Assembly: GCA_948567375.1 (NCBI GenBank) | Contig: OX419757.1 | Coordinates: forward strand, 24,676,001-24,740,000 | DNA: 64,000 bases | Reading direction: 5' to 3' | Origin: Lunularia cruciata | Lineage: Eukaryota; Streptophyta; Marchantiopsida; Lunulariales; Lunulariaceae | In this document: positions 22,837 to 35,040 of the stretch, piece by piece | Layout of the letters: each line of letters begins with the position of its first letter | Position numbering within the stretch: the first letter of the stretch is position 1 | Program-made: the position numbers and the translations under genes | Notes under the pieces: model-generated | Told to the model about the DNA's origin: nothing | Database searches by the model: none | Seen by the model: only the letters and a program-made list of their open reading frames with translations

Positions 22837-23679
22837 TTGAAACAATGAAACAATCAAATATAAAGCCCGAAAGACCCAAAGAGTCAAAAGGCTGAAGACA
22901 CAAAACAAAACACATGAAATGTGAGCCTAGGTAAGAGCCTAGTGCATCTGACCAATCTGTAAAAAATTGGTCCAATGTAAACAAATATCCATCATATACT
23001 TCACTCACGCTAAAGCTTCAATTTGTAAGAGAATTGAGAAATCACTACAAATATGAAACAATGAAACAATGAAATATAAAGCCTGAAAGACCCAAAGAAT
23101 CAAAAGGCTGGAAACACAATACAAAACACATGAAATGTGAGCCTAGGCCAAAGCCTAGGGCATCTGACCAATCTGTAACAAATTGGTCCAATGTAAACTA
23201 ATCTCCATCATATATTTCTCTAATGCTAAAGCTTCAATTTGTAAAACAGTTGAGAAATCACTACAAGTAATCTGATGTCTAACTCTAATTTGCATGTAAC
23301 AAGGGCAATCAACAAACACATGGTTCTCATCCTCAACTTTGCTCATAGTACACAATTTGAAAAGTCTCATTGAGTGCTCTATCTACTGCCAACGTCCTTG
23401 TTCTACTTCTAGTCTATGAGAACTAGTTCTATACTAAGCAATAACATGTCTAAGTGAAGTAGAAATACTAGCCAAGAGATAATCTTGCTCACAATCAGGC
23501 TTTACAATAAAACAATAAAACAATGAAATATAAAGCCCAAAAGACCCAAAGAGTCAAAAGGCTGGAAACACAATACAAAACACATGAAATGTGAGCCTAG
23601 GCCAAAGCCTAGGGCATCTGACCAATCTGTAACAAATTGGTCCGATGTAAACTAATCTCCATCGTATATTTTCCTAATC
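22837..23679 (-). mobile_element. array of three antisense 5'-truncated LINE 3' ends
   Basis: Three tails in the same antisense orientation lie end to end: 22837-23052 (~215 bp), 23053-23500 (~450 bp, reaching into the ORF2 C-terminus with its CCHC finger) and 23506-23679 (~175 bp). Each starts on the plus strand with an (aaacaatg)n tail and aatataaagccc. Each is cut at a different 5' point, so they are separate insertions and not a duplication. Confidence 0.85.
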
Positions 23680-24294
23680 AAACAAAGATGGAGGTGAACC
23701 TTGACAAGTCCAAGGTGATGGTGGTGGGTTCTAAAGGTGTCACACCTTTCTTTTTTGATGGACAGCAACTGGAGTAGGTTTTTTCTTGTAAGTACTTGGG
23801 CCTTGAGTTTTCTCATGACTATAGTTGGTCTACTTGTGTGAAAATGAGAATCAATACAGGGTTTAGAGCTTTGTATTCACTCATGAACCGCTCTAGACTT
23901 ACTCATCTTACCACATGGGAGTTGAAGAAGGTGTTGTTCAGATCTCTTGTGCAGCCAGTGGTTCTCTATGGTGCTCAGATTTGGGGTCTAGGTACTAAGA
24001 AGACATGGTGGCAAAAGGTGGAGAAAGTTCAAAAATTGTTTTTGTGTGATGAACTTGGGGTGAGGACTCAAACTCCTTATATATTGCTGCTTGCTAAAAC
24101 TGGGTTTTTGCCTCTTGATGCTGAAGCTTTGTTTTTAGCTCTCACATATGCCACAAAAGTGAGGTCCATGGAGCATGAGAGACTTCCCTACCAAGCATTT
24201 TGTGCCACTCTATCTGTTGGTTGGTATACAGATCTGATTGCATGGGCGACAAGGTGGAATTTTTCTCAGCGACATTGGAGATTGGAGCCGATTG
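23677..24294 (+). mobile_element. LINE ORF2 C-terminal fragment, sense
   Basis: Starts at KMEVNLDKSKVMVVGSKG and stays open from 23796 to 24371 in one reading, with one early stop (GQQLE*). It carries WELKKVLFRSLVQPVVLYGA and the following domain, then breaks at ggagccgattg, where an antisense LINE tail begins. No 3' end of its own follows. Confidence 0.85.
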
Positions 24295-25304
24295 AAACAA
24301 TGAAATATAAATCCTGGAAGACCGAGAGAGTCAAAAGGCTAGAAACACAATACAAAACACATGAAATGTGAGCCTAGGCCAAAGTTTAGGGCATCTAATT
24401 AATTTGTAACAAATTTGTCCGATGTAAACTAATCTCCATCATATACTTCCCTAATGCATAAGCTTCAACTTGTAAGAGAGTTGAGAAATCACTGCAAGTA
24501 ATCTGATGTCTAACTCTGATCTACATGTAACAAGGGCAATCAAAAAAAACATGGTGCTCACCCTCAACTTTTGTCATAGTACACAATTTGCAAAGTTGCA
24601 TGGAGTGCTCTATCTGCTGCCAACATCCTTGTTCTACTTCTAGTCTATGAGAACTAGTTCTATATTGAGCAATAACATGTCTAAGTGAAGCAAAAATCCT
24701 TGTCAAGAGATAATCTTGCTCACAATACACCAACATAGGATTTACAAACTGCTGATAGAACACCATCTTGGTATCGTGTTGCTGCCATAAGCGTAGTAAG
24801 AACTGCTCCTTGATCACCTCTCGAAGTGCAATAGGCTCCAATCTCCAATGTCGCTCAGAAACATTCCACCTTGTGGCCCATGCAATCAAATGTGTATACC
24901 AACCAATAGATAGAGTGGCACAAAAAGCTTGGTAGGGAAGTCTCTCATGCTCCATGGACCTCACCTTAGTTGCATATGTGAGAGCCAAGAACAAAGCTTC
25001 AGCCTCAAGGGGTAAAAAACCTGTTTCAGCAAGAAGCAATACATAAGGAGTTTGAGTCCTCACTCCAAGTTCATCAAACAAAAATAGTTTCTGAACGTTT
25101 TCCACCTTTTGCCACCATGTCTTCTTAGTACCTGGACCCCAAATTTGAGCACCATAGAGAACCACCGGTTGCACAAGAGATCTGAACAACACCTTCTTCA
25201 ACTCCCATGTGGTAAGATGAGCAAGTCTAGAGCAATTCATAAGTGAATACAAAGCTCTAAACCATGCATTGATTCTCATCTTCACACAAGTAGACCAACT
25301 ATAG
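24294..25304 (-). mobile_element. LINE 3' third, antisense, with 268-aa reading
   Basis: On the minus strand this reads from TCVKMRINA through the ORF2 C-terminus, the finger CKLCTMTKVEGEHHVFFDC (C-x2-C...H-x4-C) and the 3'UTR, ending in the tail at 24294. The 4521-base-offset reading 24521-25327 is open for 268 codons; its first dozen residues come from the neighbouring sequence. Confidence 0.85.
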
Positions 25305-25311
25305 CCCACTA

Positions 25312-25847
25312 GGCCACTTCTCTTCACTCACAGATCCAATGCAGGTGATTCTTATATCATAAGAACCACACAGTCATAAGCTTTCTATTGAATTTATAGT
25401 TGGGGAATTTGACTGTCCAGGGCAGATGATATGACAAATTGTTTCACTTTGATACTGCCAAGTACTTTGTGTTAAGATCTACTACTTTGTGTGTAGATTC
25501 AAGCTATTGTATCTTTGTACTTAATGATCCAAATGAAGTGATCTTTGTGCCATTAGAATCAACTCACTCAGACCTTTACTTTGGAAATTGATTGCTTAAG
25601 GTTTAAGGACAGATTATAAGCTCTAGGTACCTCAAATTTTGCAACCTTTGGTAACTCTAAGCATTGCAGATTTGGAAGATAGTATCTTCGTGCTCACATA
25701 TTCAAATGAGGTGATTTATATCTCATTAGAACCAGTTTCTCAAGGCCCTTTCTTCAACACCTTCCTAGTAGTGCTCTGACCTGTAAAAAAAGCAATGTCT
25801 ACTTGAAAATCTAAAAGTTTTGGTGTTGGAAGTAAAACTTCTAGATT
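25312..25847 (+). mobile_element. 5'UTR monomers of LINE subfamily 2
   Basis: Monomer cores at about 25328, 25528 and 25700 (aaatgaagtgatctttgtgc type) are spaced about 180 bp. They match the 5'UTR at 38360-39050 and 56150-56860 and end with the shared ggtgttggaagtaaaacttctagattg. ORF1 should follow, but an antisense LINE tail replaces it. Confidence 0.8.
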
Positions 25848-26144
25848 GAAACAATGAAACAATGAAACAATGAAATATAAAACCCGAAAGACCCAAAGAG
25901 TCAAAAGGCTAGAAACACAATACAAAACACATGAAATGTAAGCCTAGGCAAGAACATGTACTGCACCTTTACTTTGAAACTCTAACACATCCTTTGTCAA
26001 GGAGTGGAAAGGCTGCATGGTGTTGAGAACTCCACTTGAATAGATTGGTGATGTCAACAGGGCAAAGTAACAAACAGCAATGAAGCAAGGTGTGACAACT
26101 CCTCCAATCCTCAGCCATTGGTATTGTCCACTTGGGTTTCTACC
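25848..26144 (-). mobile_element. internally deleted antisense LINE (tail joined to endonuclease)
   Basis: A (gaaacaat)n tail and ~100 bp of 3'UTR run at 25947 directly into antisense endonuclease text (caagaacatgtactgcacc, then EFQSKGAV on the minus strand). The missing part is most of ORF2. The join shares aggc/ggcaag-type microhomology. Confidence 0.75.
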
Positions 26145-26149
26145 TAAGG

Positions 26150-27178
26150 GTTGGAGAAAGTTCAGGAAAAACTTCAAAAGTTTGAGAGGAGAGGAGTCCT
26201 GAAAGTTTTAGAAGCCATATCTCACTACAAAAATGTCCAAACGTTGCGGTTCTTGTTCATAACACCTTGTCAAGAGCTTTCCATAGCCATCAAGATTGCA
26301 TCATTCTGAGCTTTGTGCAAAACGTCATGAGTGATTGAAATTTTTCACACAAGATCTAGATGGATCCTTCATCATATGGTATCCATATGGAGTGACTTTT
26401 CATGCATTAGAAATGCCTTTTGAAGCTCTTTTGATTGATACTAGTCTCGCTTGCAGAGCACATACACAAGAAAAGTTATGAAGATTTGAATTCTGCCATC
26501 TCTCGGAGATTTTAGGGTTTGAGCTCAATTTTCAACACCTTGTAACTTTTTGGTTCCATGTCCAAATCTTTCAATCTTAGCCTCATTGAAAACACCTGTG
26601 AAAGGGCTTTCTTTTGAACACCTTCATGCTGAAGTTGGAGTTCTGTAAAAGAAATTGCAAATTTCATCAATCTATGTTCTTGTGCGGTTGGTGGTGCTCA
26701 AATCTGCAACTTTCAGAGGCTTGAACTTTGGACTCACATTTTCAAATGAGGTGATCTTGGTCTCATTAGAAGCATCTTGTCAATAGCTATTGATTAAAAT
26801 TGTTTTCATAGAATTTGAAGCTTTGTGCTTGAAGTTATAAGTATTTGAATTCTGTGACTCAATGAGGTTAGAAATTTACCATAGAAAACTCTAGAGGCCA
26901 TAACTCCATTTATATTGGCTCAAACGAATTCATTTTTGGTCCATTGGATAGAATTTCTTAAGAGCTTTTGTTTGAGTCATCACTTGTAGATTTTGAAGTA
27001 CTTAACCAAAGTTGTGAATTTTTGAAATGTGTAGGATTTCAAAGTTTTCATGTATGAAAGCTCAAATTCAAAAGTTTGTAACTTTTGATTTACAAGTCCA
27101 AATGAGTAGATTTTTGGTTCATGGGAAAAATTATTTGTAGAGCTATTGGTGTTCACAGAGCCTATTGGTGTTCATAGA
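26150..27178 (+). mobile_element. LINE subfamily 1 5'UTR, six monomers
   Basis: Starts near ggagaaagttcagg and aagtttgagaggagaggag, the LINE 5' end, and carries the ~178-bp monomer array. Instead of ORF1 it runs at about 27178 into antisense ORF2 (ttggtgttcatagagccaac). The same junction occurs at 40802. Confidence 0.85.
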
Positions 27179-27376
27179 GCCAACGTCCTTGTTTTACTTC
27201 TAGTCTCTGATAACTAGTTTTATAATGAGCAATAACATGTCTAAGTGAAGTAAAAATCCTAGCCAAGAGATAATCTTGCTCACAATACACCAATATAGGA
27301 TTAACAAACTGCTCATAGAACACCATCTTGGTACCAGGTTGCTGCCATAAGCGTAGTAAGAATTGCTCCTTGATCA
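27179..27376 (-). mobile_element. LINE ORF2 C-terminal fragment, antisense
   Basis: The minus-strand reading 27162-27377 gives IKEQFLLRLWQQPGTKMVFY and so on, the ORF2 C-terminal region without finger or tail. It is joined on both sides to sense LINE text. Confidence 0.8.
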
Positions 27377-30290
27377 AAGGAAGTGTTAAAGTTTCAAAGT
27401 AAAGGTGCAGTATTTGTTCTTGGTGATTTCAATGCGAGAATCCAAGCCTCTCAGATCCCTAAGTTGAGTGACCTTGAGAATGATCCTTTCTATAGCTTGA
27501 TAGACCATTCTAGTGCTTGGTCACGCTCTTCCAAAGATCCTATGTCCAACTCCATGAGTGAGCACTTTTTGAGCTTTGGTGCCAATTGTAGCTTGAAGAT
27601 CTTGAATGGCCTTTCTCAATTTCCAAAAACTTGTAAAAGCACATGCTTTGCCTCTAATGGATCAAGCACCATAGATTATATGCTCACTTCAGCTAATGAT
27701 ATCCATCTTGTCTCAGATTTTGCTGTTTTAGATCCTCAACCAAAATCAGACCATGCACCTCTATCTTGTACCATCCTTCTTCCTTGCCTCAATAGAACCA
27801 CATTACCTATTGACCATGCCTTTAGAGGAAAAATTTGTCTAGATTTTCACAAGAGAGACTTGTACCAACAAGCTATCCAAGAGAAATTGAGTTCTATGGA
27901 GTGGAGTTCTGATTTTCAACAACTTAGTGATCAATTGGTTGAACTTCTTCAATCTACATCTACTTCTTTGTTTCCAAGAGGCTCTCACAGGAAGAGACTT
28001 GGTCTCCCTTGCAATAGGTGGTCTGATGCTGATTGCAACATGGCAAGGATCAAAGCTACGGATAGGTCTCTTGATCAGATTGCAAAAAATCAGGCCTTTG
28101 TTTCATACAAAAAGTTGATCAAGTGTTAAAAGCAAACATTTTTGAGACTCAAGGGGGTTGAGTCAAGCACTGAACTGAGTAGCAATCCCAAGGCTTTTTG
28201 GAAGAAAGCAATGATCAGATCTCCATCTCCATCTCCATTGCTAGACCTAAATGAGCTTTGTCACTATGTGAAGGATATGTACTTTTTCCCTAATGCTCCA
28301 AGCATGGCACCTTGCCTTGGATCTGCTCTCACTATCTCTGAAGCTCATGTCAAGTACCAATTGAAGAAGTTGGCCAATGGTAAGGCTGAAGACCTTGATG
28401 GACTATGTGTTGAACTTCTGAAGTGGGGCGGTAGCCAACTGATTTTAGTACTCACTTCTCATTTGAATGAGGCAATCAAGTGTGGCTTTCCTGATAGATG
28501 GTGCTTCAAGAAGGTTGTTCCTATTCAAAAGTGTGGCCAGAGAGATGTTGTCACCAATTACCGAACCATACTTGTTGGTAGTGTCTTTGCCAAGTTGTAT
28601 GGTCAAATTTTGAAGTCAAGGTTGAGCACTTGGGCTGAAAAGAACAAAATTCAAGCTAAGTGCCAAGCTGGTTTCAGATCAGGCTTTAGTACTTTGGACC
28701 ACCTATTGGTACTCCATGTTTTGTGGTAGAAATCCAAGGGTGTTGGGAGAGCACTCTATGTTGCCTTTATTGATTTCAAGAAGACCTTTGATAAGGTGCT
28801 GAGGAAATCTCTAAGTGAGAGACTCATTGAAGTGGGTGTTTCAACTGATCTGATTGGTGCTATCTCTAGACTCTATAAGAAAGTGATTGTGAAACTTTCA
28901 TCTTTGAGCTCTCAAGATGTCCTTAGCACAATGGTTGTGATTCAAGACTGCTCTCTATCTCCAACTCTATTTGGAATCTTCATCAATGATCTAGAGAGTC
29001 TACTCATGGAAGCTGGAGCTACAGGTGTACAGGTTGGCTCTTTGATGATACATGCACTCCTTTATGTAGATGATGTAGTGCTTCTCTCCACAAATCCATA
29101 GAGTTTACAAAAGCTGTTGGATTCTCTACTTTGCTTTTGCAATCAAACAAAGATGGAGGTGAACCTTGACAAGTCCAAGGTGATTGTGGTGGGTTCTGAA
29201 GGTATCACACCTTTCTTTTTTGATGGACAGGAATTGGAGCAGGTTTCTTCTTATAAGTACTTGGGCCTTGAGTTTTCTCATGACTATAGTTGGTCTACTT
29301 GTGTGAAGATGAGAATCAATGCAGGGTTTAGAGCTTTGTATTCACTCATAAATTGCTCTAGACTTGCTTATCTTACCACATGCAAGTTGAAGAAGGTGTT
29401 GTTCAGATCTCTTGTGCAGCCGGTGGTTCTCTATGGTACTCAAATTTGGGGTCCCAATACTAAGAAGACATGGTGGCAAAAGGTGGAGAAAATTCAGAAA
29501 CTATTTTTGTGTGATGAACTTGGAGTGAGGACTCAAACTCCTTATGTTTTGCTGCTTGCTGAAACTAGGTTTTTGCCTCTTGAGGCTGAAGCTTTGTTCT
29601 TGGCTCTCACATATGCCTCTAAGGTGAGGTCCATGGAGCATGAGAGACTTCCCTACCAAGCTTTTTGTGCCACTCTATCTATTGGTTGGTATACAGATCT
29701 GATTGCATGGGCCACAAGGTGGAATGTTTGTGAGTGACATTGGAGATTGGAGCCTATTGCACTTTGAGAGGTGATCAAGGAGCAGTTCTTACTTTGCTTA
29801 TGGCAGCAACTCTGTACCAAGATGGTGTTCTATGAGCAATTTGTAAATTCTATGTTGGTATATTGTGAGCAAGATTATATCTTGGCTAGGATTTCTACTT
29901 TACTTAGACATGCTATTGCTCAATATAGAACTAGTTCTCATAGACTAGAAGTAGATCAAGGACGTTGGCAGCAAATAGAGCACTCCATGCTACTTCAAAA
30001 ATTGTGTATTATGAGCAAAGTTGAGGATGAGCATCATGTGTTTGTTGATTGCCCTTGTTACATGCAGATTAGAGTTAGACATCAGATTACTTGTAGTGAT
30101 TTCTCAACTCTCTTACAGGTTGAAGCTTTAACGTTAGGGAAGTACATGACCGAGATTAGTTTACGTTGGAAAAATTTGTTACAAATTGGTGAGATTCCCT
30201 AGGCCCTTGCCTAGGCTCACATTTCATGTGTTTTGTATTGTGTTTCCAGCCTTTTGACTCTTTGGGTCTTTTGGGCTTTATATTTCATAT
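27377..30290 (+). mobile_element. long LINE copy: endonuclease C-terminus, whole RT, finger, 3'UTR
   Basis: One of the longest contiguous ORF2 stretches. Readings 27383-28129 (GDFNARIQ, STIDYMLTS, SDHAPLSC of the APE endonuclease), 28142-28729 (RT N-terminal, SGFSTLDHLL), 28796-29101 (palm; YVDD instead of YADD), 29117-29737 and 29771-30202 (finger CKLC-like reading QKLCIMSKVEDEHHVFVDC) are separated by single stops or frameshifts. The stop at 29099-29101 after STNP is shared with two other copies. The 3'UTR stem cctaggc-cctt-gcctagg lies at about 30200-30217, and the tail is cut short at tatttcat (30289). Confidence 0.9.
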
Positions 30291-30292
30291 TT

Positions 30293-30451
30293 TTGATCAC
30301 CTCTCGAAGTGCAATAGGTTCCAATCTCCAATGTCGCTCACAAACATTCCACCTTGTGGCCCATGAAATCAGATTTGTATACCAACCAATAGATAGAGTG
30401 GCACCAAAAGCTTGATAGGGAATTCTCTCATGCTCCATGGACCTCACCTTT
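30293..30451 (-). mobile_element. LINE ORF2 C-terminal fragment, antisense, 160 bp
   Basis: Encodes on the minus strand VRSMEHERIPYQAF through LEPIALREVIK. It has no tail and separates two sense LINE copies. About 20 bp of unmatched sequence (tggtgaaccatgaacctggc) follows. Confidence 0.8.
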
Positions 30452-30473
30452 GGTGAACCATGAACCTGGCTCA

Positions 30474-32782
30474 ACATCAACTTCTTTGTTTCCAAGATGC
30501 TCTCATAGAAAGATACTTGGTCTCACTTGCAATAGGTGGTATGATGCTGATTGCAACATAGCAAGGATCAAAGCTATGGATAGGTCTCTTGATCAGATTG
30601 CACAAAATCAGGCCTTTGTTTCATACAAAAAGTTAGTGAAGTGCAAAAAGCAAGCATTTTTGAGACTCAAGGGGGTTGAGTTGAGCACTGAACTGAGAAG
30701 CAATCCCAAGGCTTTTTGGAAGAAGGTTACCATCAGATCTCCATCTCCATCTGCATTGCTGGACTTGAATGAGCTTTGTCACTATGTGAAGGATCTATAC
30801 TTTTTGCCTAATGCTCCAAGCATGGCACCTTGCCTTGGATCTGCTCTCCCCATCTCTGAAGCTGATGTCAAGTACCAATTGAAGAAGTTGGCCAATGGTA
30901 AGGCTGAAGACCTTGATGGACTATGTGTTGAACTTCTGAAGTGGGGCGGTAGCCAACTGATTTTAGTACTCACTTCTCATTTGAATGAGGCAATCAAGTG
31001 TGGCTTTCTTGATAGATGGTGCTTCAAGAAGGTTGTTCCTATTTACAAGTCTGGCCAGAGAGATGTTGTCACCAATTACCATACCATACTTGTTGGTAGT
31101 GTCTTTGCCAAGTTGTATGGTCAAATTTTGAAGTCAAGGTTGAGCACTTGGGCTGAAAAGTACAAAATTTGAGCTTAGTGCCAAGCTGGTTTCAGATCAG
31201 GCTTTCGGACTTTGGACCACCTATTGGTACTCCATGTTTTGTGGTGGAAATCCAAGGGTGTTAGGAGAGCTCTCTATCTTGCATTTATTGATTTCAAGAA
31301 GACCTTTGATAAGGTGTTGAGGAAATCTCTAAGTGAGAGACTCACTCAAGTGGGTGTTTTACTTGATCTGATTGGTGCTATCTCTAGACTCTATGAGAAG
31401 GTGATTGTGAAACTCTCATCTTTGAGCTCTCAAGATGTCCTTAGCACAATGGGTATGATTCAAGGTTGCTCTCTATCTCCAACTCTGTTTGGAATCTTCA
31501 TTGATGATCTAGAGAGTCTACTCATGGAAGGTGGAGTTATAGGTGTACAGGTTGGCTCTTTGATGATACATGCACTCCTTTATGTAGATGATGTAGTGCT
31601 CCTCTCCACAAATCCTTAGAGTTTACAAAAGTTATTGGATTCTCTTCTTTACTTTTGCAATCAAACAAAGATGGAGGTGAACCTTGACAAGTCCAAGGTG
31701 ATTGTGATGGGTTCTAAAGGTGTCACACCTTTCTTTTTGGATGGACAGCAATTGGAGCATGTTTCTTCTTATAAGTACTTGTGCCTTGAGTTTTCTCATG
31801 ACTATAGCCGGTCTACTTGTGTGAAGATGAGAATCAATGCAGGGTTTAGAGCTTTGTATTCACTCATGAATCGCTCTAGACTTGCTCATCTGACCATATG
31901 GGAGTTGAAGAAGGTGTTGTTCAGATCTCTTGTGCAGCCAGTGGTTCTCTATGGTACTCAGATTTGGGATCCAAGTACTAAGAAGACATGGTGGCAAAAG
32001 GTGGAGAAAATTCAGAAACTGTTTTTGTGTGATGAACTTGGAGTGAGGACTCAAACTCCTTATGTATTGTTGCTCGCTGAAACTGGGTTTTTGCCTCTTG
32101 AGGCTGAAGCTTTGTTCTTGGCTCTCACATATGCCTCTAAGGTGAGGTCCATGGAGCATGAGAGACTTCCCTACCAAGCTTTTTGTGCCACTCTATCTAT
32201 TGGTTGGTTCATAGATCTGATTGCATGGGCCACAAAGTGGAATTTCGGTGAGGGACATTGGAGATTGGAGCCTATTGCACTTCAAGAGGTGATCAAGAAG
32301 AAGTTCTTATTACGCTTATGGCAACAGCCCGGTACCAAGATGGTGTTCTATGAGCAATTTGTAAATTCTATATTGGTGTATTGTGAGCAAGATTATCTCT
32401 TGGCTAGGATTTCTACTTCACTTAGACATGTTATTGCTAAATATAGAACTAGTTCTCATAGACTAGAAGTAGAACAAGGGCATTGGTAGCAGATAGAGCA
32501 CTCCATTGGACTTTGCAAATTGTGTACTATAAGCAAAGTTGAGGATGAGCACCATGTGTTTGTTGATTGCCCTTGTTACACGCAGATCAGACTTAGACAT
32601 CTGATTACTTGTAGTGATTTCTCAACTCTCCTACAAGTTGAAACTTTGGCATTAGAGAAGTATATGATAGAGATTAGTTTACATTGGACCAATTTGTTAC
32701 AGATTGGTCAGATGTCCTAGGCTTTGGCCTAGGCTCACATGTCATGTGTTTTGTATTGTGTTTCCAACCTTTTGACTCTTAA
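30474..32782 (+). mobile_element. long LINE copy: RT to 3'UTR
   Basis: Readings 30450-31172 (RT N-terminal), 31212-31619 (palm; LLYVDDVVLLSTNP then TAG), 31635-32489 (284 aa, RT thumb and C-terminal domain) and 32520-32720 (finger end) follow one another with single stops. The 3'UTR stem cctaggc-tttg-gcctagg is at about 32717-32734. The end is lost at gactctt (~32780), where antisense ORF1 begins. Confidence 0.9.
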
Positions 32783-32794
32783 GGTCTTCTAGGC

Positions 32795-34318
32795 CTGAAA
32801 TCCTCAAGTTCTTCATTTTGACCAATTGGTTCTCCTTCTCAACCTCATGCTCTTGCAAGTAAGAGATTTGAGCCACCTTAGTAGCTTCTGCATATGACTT
32901 CATCTTGACCTCTAATGTGTCAACCATCTCTTGTAGCCCTCCATTTTGTGAAGCAATGTTGGTGGCTTGTGCTCTCAAGGAAGCAACCTTCTTAGTAGCA
33001 TCTTCCATACCCTTTGTGGAGTCTCATATCAAATTGCTACTCTGCTTGAGTTCTTGGATATCTACGGTGATCAAATTCAAAGATTCTTTCACAGTCAAGA
33101 AATTAGCTCTTACGGTTTGCAAATCTGCCATAAGAGTGTTCATGCATTGAGACATGGGAGCAAAAAAGCTCTTGAGTTCCTTGTGGAATTCATTTGTTTT
33201 TCTATACATTTCAACAAGTTGTTGTTGTTTTGAAGCTATCTCAACAATGTCTTGCGTCATCTTGGAAGCTTCCATTCTAAAATCTCTAAATAGCTAATAT
33301 GAGAATTTATCCTCAAGTTCACATAGGCTTTGTGAACACCAATAGCTCTACAAATACTTTTTCTCATGAACCCAAAATCTACTCATTTGGACTTGAAAAT
33401 CAAAAGTTACAAACTTTTGAATTTGAAACTTTCCTATAGATTTAAAAAATTCATAACCTTGGCTACAGTACTTCAAAATCTACAAGTGATGACTCAATCA
33501 AAATTTCTTGAGTAATTCTTTCAAATGAACTAAAAATGAACTCATTTGAACCAAATGACATGGAGTTATGGCCTCTAGAGTTTTTTATGGTAAACTTCTA
33601 AACCTCATTGAGTCATAGAATTCAAATGCTCATAAATTCAAGCACAAAGCTTCAATTTCTATGAAAACAACTTCAATCAATAGCTCTTGACAAGATGCTT
33701 CTAATGAGACCAAGATCACCTCATTTGAAGATGTGAGTCCAAAGTTCCAACCTCTTAAACTTGCAGATTTGAGCACCACCAATCGCACAAGATCACAGAT
33801 TGTTGAAATTCAAAACTTGTTCCATACAACTCCAACTTCAGCAAGTAGGTATTCAAAAGAAAGCCCCTTCATAGGTGTTGCCAATGAGGCCAAGATTGAA
33901 CAATTTGGACATAGAACAAAAAAGTTACAAGGTGTTGAAAATTGAGCTCAGACCCTAAAATCTACAAGAGATGGCAGAATTCGAATCTTCATAACTTTCT
34001 GTGTGTATGTGATCTGGAAGTGTGCTTAATATCAATCAAAAGAGCTTCCCATGGCGCTTTTAATGCCACAAAAACCACTCCATTTGGACACCATATGATG
34101 AAGAGTCGAACTCTCAAATCTGGATGCTCTCTTAGAGATTTCAATTACTCATTTCCTTTTGCACAAAGCTCAGAATGATGCAATCCTCATGGCTATGGAA
34201 AGCCCTTGGCAAGGCACTTCAAATGAGAGCAGAATTACAGCATTTTATTATGTAAGTAGTAAGAAATGGCTTCTCAAACTTTCAAGACTCCTCTCCTCTC
34301 AAATTTTTGAAACTCCAT
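32795..34318 (-). mobile_element. LINE subfamily 1, antisense: ORF1 N-terminal half and 5'UTR
   Basis: Minus reading 33024-33275 gives MEASKMTQDIVEIASKQQQL and the coiled-coil region; 32742-33008 continues in another frame, so ORF1 is frameshifted near 33020. The ATG is at 33275. Here the early codon is CAA, where the copies at 6990 and 46930 have TAG. The 5'UTR monomers run from 33300 to the 5' end near 34300 (ctcctctcctctcaaa on the plus strand). Confidence 0.85.
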
Positions 34319-35040
34319 TGAGAGAGCAACTCCTCCAGTAGTCTCTCCGGATCATCGATAAAGATTCCAAATAGAGTTGGAGATAAAGAGCAGCCTTGAA
34401 TCACATCCATTGTACTAAGGACATCTTGAGAGCTCAAAGATGAAAGTCTCACAACCATTTTCTCATAGAGTCTAGAGATAGCACTAATCAGATCAGCTGA
34501 AACACCAACTTGAGTGAGTCGCTCACTTAGAGATTTCCTAAGCACCGTATCAAAGGCCTTTCTAAAATAAGTAAATGCAATATAGAGAGCTCTCCCAACA
34601 CACTTAGATTTCCACCACAAAACATGGAGTACCAATAGGTGATCCAAGGTTTTCAAGCCCGATCTAAAACCAGCTTGGCACTTAACTCAAACACTGTACT
34701 TTTCAGCCCAAGTACTCAACCTAGACTCCAAAATTCAACCATACAACTTGGCAAAGATACTGCCAACAAGTATGGTATGGTAATTGGTGACAACATCTCT
34801 TTTGGCCAGACTTGTGAATATGAACTATCTTCTTCAAGCACCATCTATCCGGAAAGCCACACTTGATTGCCTCATTCAAATGAGAAGGGAGTACTGAAAT
34901 CAGATGGCCACCGCCCCACTTTAGAAGTTCAACACATAATCCATCAAGGTCTTCAGCCTTACCATTGGCCAACTTCTTTAGTTGGTACTTGATATCAGCT
35001 TCAGAGATATTGAGAGCAGATCCAAGGCAAGGTGCCATGC
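34319..35040 (-). mobile_element. LINE RT fragment, antisense, host of the preceding insertion
   Basis: The minus strand reads from MAPCLGSALNISEADIKYQL (35038) through DHLLVLHVLWWKSK to GIFIDDPERLL (34340), where the 5' end of another LINE follows. The reading 34282-34656 therefore ends with residues from that LINE's 5'UTR. Confidence 0.85.

Noticed and set aside
22837-23679. CRISPR-like look of repeated ~100-bp motifs
   Set aside because: The repeats are LINE 3' ends of unequal length with tails; the setting is a plant nucleus.
33733-34341. Plus-strand ORFs of 60-78 aa
   Set aside because: They fall in the antisense LINE 5'UTR monomers and have no coding signature.
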